64,000 bases of DNA from an uncultured Clostridia bacterium (GTDB lineage Bacteria > Bacillota > Clostridia > Christensenellales > Borkfalkiaceae): NCBI GenBank assembly GCA_934254815.1, contig CAKQME010000005.1, positions 101,818 to 165,817 on the forward strand, read 5' to 3'. The position numbers and the translations under genes are program-made. The notes under the pieces were generated by a model. That model searched no databases. It had not been told where the DNA came from and was given only the letters and a program-made list of their open reading frames with translations. Of the stretch, positions 17,147-23,957 are shown piece by piece. Within the stretch, counting starts at the first letter, position 1; every line of letters begins with the position of its first letter.

Positions 17147-17423
17147 ACATATCGTAATGTGGAAATTCAAAGCCGATAAAAAAGAAGAAATGAAAGAATT
17201 TCTCTCAAAACTCGAAAGCCTGAAAGGTCAAATCGAAGTTTTACGTTCTCTCGAAACAGGTATAAGCGCAAACGAAAATAACGATTACGACGCAGTACTT
17301 ATAACGACTTTCGATAATTTCGACGATCTCGAAAAATACAAAAGCGACCCGCGGCATTTAGCCGTTTCGTCGCTCTGTAAATCGATTCGCGTCGAACGCC
17401 ATTCGGTCGACTATATAATTTAA
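17139..17423 (+). CDS. Dabb (stress-responsive alpha/beta barrel) protein
   Basis: A 94-residue small protein starting MVKHIVMWKFK, with internal E-T-G and a late H-L-A-V. This is the Dabb domain, a dimeric ferredoxin-like barrel. The role is not established in bacteria; some relatives are oxygenase- or cyclase-like. AGGAG lies upstream and the gene overlaps the nucleotidase gene, so the two are co-expressed. It converges with the sugar-epimerase gene on the minus strand, with 11 bases between. Confidence 0.88.
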   Translation: MVKHIVMWKFKADKKEEMKEFLSKLESLKGQIEVLRSLETGISANENNDYDAVLITTFDNFDDLEKYKSDPRHLAVSSLCKSIRVERHSVDYII

Positions 17424-17434
17424 CACAAAAAATA

Positions 17435-18328
17435 TCAGCCGAATTTTATACTGATTTTATACTCCGCTCTTCCGCCCGCGCGGAGAAGTCGCGGACTGAA
17501 ATCGTCGAATCTCGTAGTCGACGGTTCAATGCCGAGCGCGTAATCGCCGCTTATCATACTCTTCCACTGAAGCGTAACAGGAAAATCTTCGGTTTTATAG
17601 CGCAAATCGCAGTATAGCCCGATTTTTTCATTGGTCAGGCGGACATTTCCGCGCGATAAAACGTTATAGAACACCTCTTCTTCCCCGCCGTCTTTCGGCG
17701 GGGTTATTTTTAATTGTTCCGCCGCCCGCGAACGCGCGTATTCGGTAAGCCCGTCGCTTGACAATACAGGCATATCTATTCTCAACTCTTCGTCTAAAAA
17801 CGGATAGCCGAAATTGATATGATAAAGCAAAACGTATTTATCGTCGGTAAAACTCTCGTTTACGAGCGTATCATTGATTTCTATTCCGTTTGCGCTTAAA
17901 AAATATCGGCGTTCAAGAACAAGATTCGAGCCGAAAAGCGCGGTTTGTCTGACTTTTCCGCCGACAACTATACCGTCGTTTTCTGTTCTATGATAAGTCT
18001 CTTCGGCTTTACGGTAATGCAGACTGCCGTGTACCGGTCGGTTTTCAACGCATGTACTCACGTTATCCGTTCCGCAGGTATATAAAAAGCCGCCCTCGAA
18101 TTTCTCGGCAAAATTACCCTGATTGCCGTTTATTCCGTTTTTCGATAAAAACGAAACGTTTATGCCTTTATATTTTACCCACGAAATATCGAGCGCGTTA
18201 TCTTTATTAAACAAAACCTCGATTTCTCCGATATGCGCGAGTATACAGTTTTTACCGTACTCGCCGCCGCTCGAAAAAACTATGTCGTAAGCAGAGACTA
18301 TCTGTTTTATATTTCCGAGTTTTTTCAT
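17435..18328 (-). CDS. DUF4432 / aldose 1-epimerase-like protein
   Basis: A 297-residue protein with the galactose-mutarotase-like beta-sandwich pattern of the DUF4432 family: GGFLYTCGTDN, RPVHGSLHYRKAEE and NFGYPFLDE carry the His and acidic residues seen in epimerases. These proteins bind or mutarotate sugars in the cytosol; the sugar is unknown. It is coupled to the upstream cupin gene by a four-base overlap, so both act in the same sugar process, under the promoter at 19526-19534. Confidence 0.8.
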   Translation of the reverse strand: MKKLGNIKQIVSAYDIVFSSGGEYGKNCILAHIGEIEVLFNKDNALDISWVKYKGINVSFLSKNGINGNQGNFAEKFEGGFLYTCGTDNVSTCVENRPVHGSLHYRKAEETYHRTENDGIVVGGKVRQTALFGSNLVLERRYFLSANGIEINDTLVNESFTDDKYVLLYHINFGYPFLDEELRIDMPVLSSDGLTEYARSRAAEQLKITPPKDGGEEEVFYNVLSRGNVRLTNEKIGLYCDLRYKTEDFPVTLQWKSMISGDYALGIEPSTTRFDDFSPRLLRAGGRAEYKISIKFG

Positions 18329-19506
18329 ATGTCAAGATCGGGATTTTCGGCAAAATGTTTAAGCATAACCAAATTTTCCGTTTTGCTAGTATTAGTAATG
18401 GTTATACCTTTCTTCGCCGCAGGTTCGGTAACGAAAAATTCGTCGGACGTAAGTTCGCCGTAACGTATAAGCGTGGGCGTTTCTATATCGTGCTTTCCGA
18501 ATTTACCCCTGCCCTCGATAAGTATAAACCCGTAAGCCGCGTTATCCGCCAACGTAACCGTACTATTCGGTTTTACCGTCAATCTCTTAGCGCAGACGAG
18601 TTTTGATTTATAGCATATCCACTCTTCCCTGTAAGCTTCGGATTCTCTTGCCACTATCGGTTTCATAAAGCGATGCTTTTTAAATTCGGGGTCGACGTTT
18701 TTCTCCCAGTCGATAACGTCCATGAGATAATCGAAATTGCCCTTTTCTTCTTCGGGGCAGTTCTTCCAGAGCAAATCTTCGGGAACGCAGTGTCCGCCAT
18801 ACAATACGGACTGATACATCGCGTATACGTCGGAAGCGAACTGCGGCTCGTAGGTGCAAAGGCTTGCGGGCGCATGAAGAACCCCCGGAGGAACGTCCCA
18901 ACCCGTATCCAGTTCTATTTTATACGCCTGAGAATAGTCGAGAAGTTTATTATCTCCTTTCGTGAAGTTTTCAAGGCAGGTTTTAATCTCTTCTTTTGTA
19001 CATTCGGGGTTAAGACCGAAGAAAGTAAACGGAAATTCTCCGCCGTGATTATTCATCTGCGCGGGGAAGAAATACATCTCGGGTTTACCTGCCGCCCCTA
19101 CTCTGTTTGCATGCTCGTCGCGGTGGTGAATATGATGCGGCAACGGACCCTGATTATCGAAAAATTTCGAAAACATAGGCCACTTATGATATTTATTCCA
19201 CAGATTTTCGCCTATCATTTCGCCTTTCAACTCGTCTACCATATCCCTAAGAAGCATTTTTCTTTCTCCGTCGTCGGAAACGACGTAAGAAAGCCCCTCG
19301 TCGGCAGGCGTATTCGGACCGTTCTCCGCCCAAGTGGTTGAAGCGAACCATCTTTCGTCGATTCCGCCTCTTTCAAGCCCCAGAATATAATAATCGTCGG
19401 GGTGTAGTTTGATTCTCTTGCCGGGGCGACAAAAACTTCTGGAAACCCACGTCGGTTTAAGTCTTAAAACGCCCTCGCTTTCTTTCAATAATTCTTTACT
19501 CAGCAT
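18325..19506 (-). CDS. Cupin protein, mannose-6-phosphate isomerase class I-like
   Basis: A 393-residue protein with histidine-rich cupin motifs: GPLPHHIHHRDEHA near residue 110 and VPPGVLHAP near residue 200 supply metal ligands, and there is a second C-terminal beta-barrel part. It resembles type I phosphomannose isomerases and related sugar isomerases, but the exact substrate is not proven. The start MLSKELLKES (19506) is chosen because AAAGGAGG lies just upstream; a longer frame is not needed. It forms a two-gene unit with DUF4432, divergent from an AraC regulator that probably controls it. Confidence 0.75.
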   Translation of the reverse strand: MLSKELLKESEGVLRLKPTWVSRSFCRPGKRIKLHPDDYYILGLERGGIDERWFASTTWAENGPNTPADEGLSYVVSDDGERKMLLRDMVDELKGEMIGENLWNKYHKWPMFSKFFDNQGPLPHHIHHRDEHANRVGAAGKPEMYFFPAQMNNHGGEFPFTFFGLNPECTKEEIKTCLENFTKGDNKLLDYSQAYKIELDTGWDVPPGVLHAPASLCTYEPQFASDVYAMYQSVLYGGHCVPEDLLWKNCPEEEKGNFDYLMDVIDWEKNVDPEFKKHRFMKPIVARESEAYREEWICYKSKLVCAKRLTVKPNSTVTLADNAAYGFILIEGRGKFGKHDIETPTLIRYGELTSDEFFVTEPAAKKGITITNTSKTENLVMLKHFAENPDLDI

Positions 19507-19525
19507 ATTTGCCTCCTTTTTTTCG

Positions 19526-19534
19526 ATTGTACCA
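19526..19534 (-). promoter_or_regulatory. Extended -10 promoter of the cupin-DUF4432 unit
   Basis: On the minus strand TGG precedes TACAAT (19531-19526), an extended -10 element without a good -35 box, which suggests activator dependence. The AraC regulator encoded divergently at 19658 is the obvious candidate. Confidence 0.55.
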
Positions 19535-19622
19535 CAAACAGCCAAAGCGGTATAGCACGACGGAGCAAAAAATAGCACAAGCCTGTAATTTTATTTCAAC
19601 GCGGATAAATTTTGATTTTCCG

Positions 19623-19651
19623 TTGACATCGCGACGGAAAAATTATATAAT
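19623..19651 (+). promoter_or_regulatory. Consensus promoter of the AraC gene, leaderless
   Basis: TTGACA (19623-19628), 17-base spacer, TATAAT (19646-19651): perfect consensus. The ATG at 19658 lies six bases after the -10 box, so the transcript is expected to begin at the start codon, with no ribosome binding site. Confidence 0.85.
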
Positions 19652-19657
19652 TTAGAT

Positions 19658-20488
19658 ATGCGCGCGGTATTCGATAAAAACGAATTATATAAAGCTCTTG
19701 AAACGTTTCACGTTCTGTCAAGAGCCAACGTTACGGTTTTTAACTCCGATTTCGAAGCAATATGCGCTTACGGAGGTTTTCCCGAATACTGCGAAAAGCT
19801 GAGGCTCGACCCCGCGCTTGAAAAAAAATGTCTGCAATCGGACAGGAGATTTGCCAAGCGTTGCGCAGCCGAAAGAAAAAGCATAACCTATGCTTGTCAT
19901 GCGGGAATCGTTGAAACCATACTACCGATTATTCGCGGGGATATGCTGTTGGGATATATAATTTTCGGCGGACTTAAAGACGCGGAAAATAAATATTCTT
20001 CCGAAACAACGGTCAAAAAAGCCTGCGAAAAATACTCGCTGAAAAGCGAAGAATATCTCGGTTATTATCAAAACTTACTTTCGGTAAACCGAAAACAACT
20101 CGACGCGTATTCGCGCGTTCTCGAATTGCAGATAGAAAATATTCTCAATTCTCGGTTTGTAAAGTTGAGCGGAACTCCGCGCGACAATAAAATTATAGAC
20201 TACCTCGAACGCAATTACGCCGAAAACTTTTCCGCCGGCGAACTTTGCGACAAATTCGAAATATCGGAAAAGACCTTATATCGTATCGTCCGCGAACGCA
20301 CGCGTTCGACGCTTAACGAGTACGTCACGAAACTAAGGCTTAAAAAAGCCGAAGAACTTCTGCTCGACACCGATATGTCCATAGCTCAGGTTGCGGGCGA
20401 AGCCGGTTACGACGATTACAATTATTTTATAAGGATATTTAAAAAGAATTACGGCGTAACGCCGCTTAAATTCAGAAAGGAGCAATAA
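19658..20488 (+). CDS. AraC family regulator with PocR-type sensor domain
   Basis: A 276-residue regulator. Residues 1-150 resemble the PocR ligand-binding domain, with KKCLQSDRRFAKRC and YACHAGIVETILPI giving a spaced set of Cys and His. The C-terminal 100 residues form the two-helix-turn-helix AraC domain (CDKFEISEKTLYRIV and VAGEAGYDDYNYFIRIFKK). It likely senses a small metabolite and activates the adjacent sugar genes on either side. It has a perfect-consensus promoter but no leader, and the SGNH hydrolase gene starts two bases after its stop. Confidence 0.9.
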   Translation: MRAVFDKNELYKALETFHVLSRANVTVFNSDFEAICAYGGFPEYCEKLRLDPALEKKCLQSDRRFAKRCAAERKSITYACHAGIVETILPIIRGDMLLGYIIFGGLKDAENKYSSETTVKKACEKYSLKSEEYLGYYQNLLSVNRKQLDAYSRVLELQIENILNSRFVKLSGTPRDNKIIDYLERNYAENFSAGELCDKFEISEKTLYRIVRERTRSTLNEYVTKLRLKKAEELLLDTDMSIAQVAGEAGYDDYNYFIRIFKKNYGVTPLKFRKEQ

Positions 20489-20490
20489 AA

Positions 20491-21123
20491 ATGTTTGAAG
20501 TAACTTTCAACGAAGCTTGCAAGCGAACCGTTAAAGAAGATTACGAGTGGCTCAGAATATGGTGCGACAACGTAAACGACGCAAACTTACCGCACGTCGC
20601 GCTTATAGGCGACTCTATTACCGAGGGATATTACAACGCGGTAAAATCCGGCTTAGACGGCGTAGCGCGCGTTGATTATCTTGCAACGTCTTACTCGATA
20701 AATTCGGAACTTTACAGAATAATAATCAAGAGTTTCGTAGAAGACACGGACTACGCCGCAATACATTTCAATTACGGCTTACACGATTGCGCAATCGCGA
20801 ACGACGTATACGAAAAGCGTTACGGAGAAACAGCCGAATATCTTGCCTCCAAAGCCCCTACGGCTATATCGACCGTCACCAACGTACTTGACGAAACGCT
20901 TACTGCCGAGCGCGAAAACTGGAAAGACGTAGTTGCGGAAAGAAACCGCGTGGTTTTCGAGCTTGCGAAAAATCAAGGCTATGTTGTAGACGACCTGAAT
21001 GCCGTATGCGCGAAAATGGAAAAAAGCGACAGATATTTTGACGGAGTACACTATGAAGCCGCGGGATACGAGAAATTAGCGGAAGAAGTTATAAAGACTA
21101 TAAAACTTTTGCTTAAAAAATAA
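20491..21123 (+). CDS. SGNH/GDSL family hydrolase
   Basis: A 210-residue SGNH hydrolase. The nucleophile block LIGDSITEGY is near residue 39, the GLHD segment near 96 corresponds to block III and DGVHYEAAGYEKLA near the C-terminus provides the catalytic Asp and His. Such enzymes act as esterases, often removing acetyl groups from carbohydrates. No signal peptide is present, so it is cytosolic. It is directly downstream of the AraC gene (AAGGAG before the ATG), fitting a role in processing an acylated sugar, which is inference. Confidence 0.88.
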   Translation: MFEVTFNEACKRTVKEDYEWLRIWCDNVNDANLPHVALIGDSITEGYYNAVKSGLDGVARVDYLATSYSINSELYRIIIKSFVEDTDYAAIHFNYGLHDCAIANDVYEKRYGETAEYLASKAPTAISTVTNVLDETLTAERENWKDVVAERNRVVFELAKNQGYVVDDLNAVCAKMEKSDRYFDGVHYEAAGYEKLAEEVIKTIKLLLKK

Positions 21124-21153
21124 AAATATTTTTAAAATAAGGCATAAAAAAAC

Positions 21154-21182
21154 TTTACATTTGAAATAAGTTATAGTATAAT
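21154..21182 (+). promoter_or_regulatory. Promoter of the tRNA-Pro gene
   Basis: TTTACA (21154-21159) and TATAAT (21177-21182), 17 bases apart, about 29 bases before the tRNA. Confidence 0.75.
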
Positions 21183-21211
21183 AGTAAAAGTCAGTCGGCT
21201 TTAACTATTAT

Positions 21212-21288
21212 CTGGGTGTAGCGCAGTTTGGTAGCGCGCTTGAATGGGGTTCAAGAGGCCGGAAGTTCAAATCTTCTCACTCAGACCA
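21212..21288 (+). tRNA. tRNA-Pro (anticodon GGG)
   Basis: The acceptor CTGGGTG pairs with CACTCAG, the D arm is GTAGCGCAGTTTGGTAGCGC, and the anticodon arm CTTGA-ATGGGGT-TCAAG gives anticodon GGG. The T arm holds AGTTCAAATCT, and discriminator A plus CCA are encoded. It stands alone with its own promoter and terminator. Confidence 0.95.
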
Positions 21289-21291
21289 CAC

Positions 21292-21322
21292 AAAAAGGAC
21301 AATGTTTTACATTGTCCTTTTT
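21292..21322 (+). terminator. Terminator of tRNA-Pro
   Basis: GGACAATGT (21297-21305) pairs with ACATTGTCC (21309-21317), extended by five A/T pairs, with TTTTT at the end, directly after the tRNA. Confidence 0.9.
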
Positions 21323-21436
21323 GCGTGGTTTGAATTCAGTTATTTTAACCAAATTTTTCTAAAAAAAGAAAAATAACAAAAAATATGTTAAGTAACGCTA
21401 TAAATTACAACCCGAAATGCGTTGCCGGCATAAACG

Positions 21437-21487
21437 GTAAGATAATCGGTTCATCTTACTGTTACGCTATAATCAAGTATTATAGCG
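21437..21487. other. Two tandem hairpins in the gap after tRNA-Pro
   Basis: GTAAGAT/ATCTTAC (21437-21443 with 21453-21459) and CGCTATAAT/ATTATAGCG (21465-21473 with 21479-21487) lie five bases apart in a 235-base gap (21323-21557) that otherwise shows no gene. They could be regulatory sites, a small RNA or remnants; no promoter is evident. Confidence 0.4.
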
Positions 21488-21525
21488 AATTAAATAACTA
21501 ATAATATTTTTACCCGAATATTAAA

Positions 21526-21555
21526 CAACCCCACATGATTTACATGTGGGGGTTG
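21526..21555 (-). terminator. Terminator of the acetyltransferase pseudogene
   Basis: On the minus strand CAACCCCCACATG and CATGTGGGGTTG form a stem with one bulged C just after the stop at 21558, followed by TTTAATATT. Confidence 0.8.
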
Positions 21556-21557
21556 TC

Positions 21558-22211
21558 TTATTGTTTCTTGATTATGGGTTTATCGGCAACGTATGTTTCC
21601 CATACGTTAAGCCTGTCGGATTCGTCAATCTCGCGTATTACCCGCGCCGGTACGCCCGCTATGATTACGTTTGACGGCATATCGCGCGTAACTACCGCGC
21701 CTGCCGCCACAATAGAATTCTTTCCTATCGTTACTCCGCCGCAAATTATCGCGCCCGAACATATCCAGCAACCGTCTTCTATAGTTATAGGCGCGGAATA
21801 TTCGAGATCGTGTCTGCCGTCGGGATAATCTGCGTTAAGCCGTTCTTCCGCAATAAACGGGTGCATCGGCGTTGCCAACGTTACGTTTGCGCCTACTCAC
21901 ACTCCGTCTCCCAACGTTATCGGGGAAATATCGAGAAACGTGGAATTATAATTAACGAAGCACTCGTTACCGACATATATGTTTACTCCGTATTCGCAAT
22001 AAAACGGAGCAAACACGGCGAAGTTTTTACCATTTGCCGACGGTACGAGTTTTTCTAACGCCCGCTGTTTAGCTTTGGCGCGTTTTATCGAAATTTTATT
22101 AAACTTCTGACAGCGGCTCATACCCTGCAAATGCCGCTCGGCTATATCTTTACTTGCGGAATTATAAAGTCTTCCGCCGACCATTTTATCCCAATCGCTT
22201 ATATTATTCAT
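21558..22211 (-). pseudogene. Maltose O-acetyltransferase-like gene with internal TGA
   Basis: A left-handed beta-helix sugar O-acetyltransferase of the Maa/NodL type, starting MNNISDWDKMVGG at 22211 with CGGAGAAG upstream. The frame is interrupted by a TGA at 21899-21897, inside a hexapeptide region that reads ITLGDGV-stop-VGANVTLATPMHP. Both parts are in the same frame and together give a full-length enzyme of about 216 residues, so a single base change explains the break. The stop replaces one residue of a coil, where Arg, Gly or Trp codons could mutate to TGA. The rest, including the terminator, is intact, so the loss is recent or the read is wrong. Confidence 0.85.
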
Positions 22212-22314
22212 TTTTGCTTCTCCGACTTTTCTTATTTTATCCACTCTGCGCATTCCAATTTTACTACAGTAAAAAATATTTATCTAAATATCAAACAAGA
22301 TAAAGCGATCCCGA

Positions 22315-23874
22315 TTAAATTTCGGCAATTAGTATACCCTGCTTTTTCAGAGTCATTCCGTTGCTTTCATCAACATTTTCGGCAATCAATACTTTTCTTA
22401 TTTTTTCATTTATCGCGTATTCTCTGTCGCTCGGATTTATGTAGACGATAACTTTTTTACCGTCTTTTTCCCGTATATATTTCAAGGGATATCCGACGTT
22501 TTCGGATATTTCAAGCGCAGCATCGTAATCAAACGCCGCGTTTTCTTTTTTAACGGCAATCATCTTTTTTACGAAGTTATAAATCGAACGCTCGTCCGAT
22601 TTTTGATATTCCACGCTTACACCCTTTCTCTTTTCGACAGGAAGATACAAACGCCCGTCAGAATCAGAAAAACCTTTGTTTTTCCCCTCCGTCCACTGCA
22701 TAGGCGTTCTGGCTCCAGTCCGAACATATCCGCCGTCTTTATTTACCTTAAAATTATGTTTTATGCCTATTTCGTCGCCGTAATATATCATAGGCAGATT
22801 TTTATAAGTAAGGAGAAACGCAAATACACATTTCATCTCTTCGTCGCTTTTATTCGTAGCTACTCGCGTTATATCATGATACCCCGACGGAATCGAATAA
22901 TATTTGTCATTACCCGTATTATCGCATAGCCTAAGCGTACTTTTTACCAAGTCGCGTATATTACCCTTTCCTTCGCGCGCAAAATAACTGTGTCCGCACT
23001 CAAAAGCAGGAAGAATATTCGAGCCTTTTTCGCCGCGAAAAAGTTCGTTATAGCCTACAGAACAATGTGAAAAATAATCTATATCGAAACCGCAAGCTGC
23101 GGAATCTTCGGGTTTGCCCCATTCAGACATAAAAATCGCATCGGGATATTTTTCCTTTGCACCGCCGATAAGTTGCGACCACAACCATTTAAAAGCGTTT
23201 AAATCATAATTTCCTTTTATCAGACTGTTTGCCATATCTACTCTGAAACCGTCTGCGCCATTATCGAGCCAAAATAAAATTATAGCCATTATTTCTTTTC
23301 TCAAAGGCTCTAAACGCTTGTCGGTATAAGAAATTTTCCACTTGTCGGAAAGCCACGGATCGTCGTTATTTTCCTTATTTTCAATATTGAAGCCATAGTT
23401 AAGCGCCGGCTGAAAAGAATAATAATTGACCATATAATTACCGTTCCTTTTCGCCATACCTTTAATTGTGTCGCTTCCGCCGACAAATATGTTGTTCGTC
23501 CAAATATAGTAATCGAAAAATTCGTTTTTCTTTTCCCGTTTAGATTTTAAGAACCAAGGGTGTTTATCTGAAGTATGTCCGACGACAAGATCAAGAAGAA
23601 TCTTTATTCCGAGCGAGTGCGCCTTTTTTATCAACGCGGAAAAATCGTCGGAATTTCCGAATTTTTTATCTATGGAATAATAATCGGTTATGTCGTAACC
23701 GCCGTCTTTAAACGGACTTTTAAAGATCGGATTAAGCCATATAATATCAGCGCCAAGATCTTTTATATAGTCAAGTTTTTCTGTTATACCTGCAAGATCG
23801 CCTATTCCGTCGCCGTTTTTATCGTAAAAACTCGTTGGATAAACTTCGTAAATAATGCTTTTATTGAGATTCAT
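22315..23874 (-). CDS. GH13 family alpha-glucosidase-like enzyme
   Basis: A 519-residue alpha-amylase-family (GH13) enzyme without signal peptide, so cytosolic. It starts IIYEVYPTSFYDKNGDGIGDL, has the region I-like DLVVGHTSD, nucleophile Asp213 in GFRVDMANS, acid/base Glu251 in FMSEWGKP and region IV His333-Asp334 in SGYHDITR, followed by RTPMQW typical of oligosaccharide hydrolases. It probably cleaves alpha-linked glucosides such as isomaltose or sucrose-type sugars; the exact bond is not predictable. Region III (SEWG) and region IV (YHD, not NHD) are slightly unusual. It lies next to another large glycoside hydrolase gene. Confidence 0.9.
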   Translation of the reverse strand: MNLNKSIIYEVYPTSFYDKNGDGIGDLAGITEKLDYIKDLGADIIWLNPIFKSPFKDGGYDITDYYSIDKKFGNSDDFSALIKKAHSLGIKILLDLVVGHTSDKHPWFLKSKREKKNEFFDYYIWTNNIFVGGSDTIKGMAKRNGNYMVNYYSFQPALNYGFNIENKENNDDPWLSDKWKISYTDKRLEPLRKEIMAIILFWLDNGADGFRVDMANSLIKGNYDLNAFKWLWSQLIGGAKEKYPDAIFMSEWGKPEDSAACGFDIDYFSHCSVGYNELFRGEKGSNILPAFECGHSYFAREGKGNIRDLVKSTLRLCDNTGNDKYYSIPSGYHDITRVATNKSDEEMKCVFAFLLTYKNLPMIYYGDEIGIKHNFKVNKDGGYVRTGARTPMQWTEGKNKGFSDSDGRLYLPVEKRKGVSVEYQKSDERSIYNFVKKMIAVKKENAAFDYDAALEISENVGYPLKYIREKDGKKVIVYINPSDREYAINEKIRKVLIAENVDESNGMTLKKQGILIAEI

Positions 23875-23951
23875 ATTTCCACCCTATAATGTCTTTTATA
23901 ACCGGAAGCATAAAAAGCAACCATTATCAATATCAGAGTACCGACGAAAGC
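23871..23951 (-). pseudogene. Possible 3' remnant of a lost membrane-protein gene
   Basis: On the minus strand a 26-codon open stretch begins with a hydrophobic run (GTLILIMVAFYASGY) and a basic tail, and ends in TGA overlapping the ATG of the GH13 gene (ATATGA). An in-frame TAA lies just before it. The hydrophobic-plus-basic end and the coupled stop-start overlap resemble the last helix and tail of a transporter that once preceded the GH13 gene. It is too short to be sure; a chance open stretch is possible. Confidence 0.35.
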
Positions 23952-23957
23952 TTACCC

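Noticed and set aside
21897..21899. TGA read as selenocysteine or as a sense codon in the acetyltransferase
   Set aside because: TGA ends many genes here, the family has no known Sec position, and no Sec-insertion hairpin was evident.
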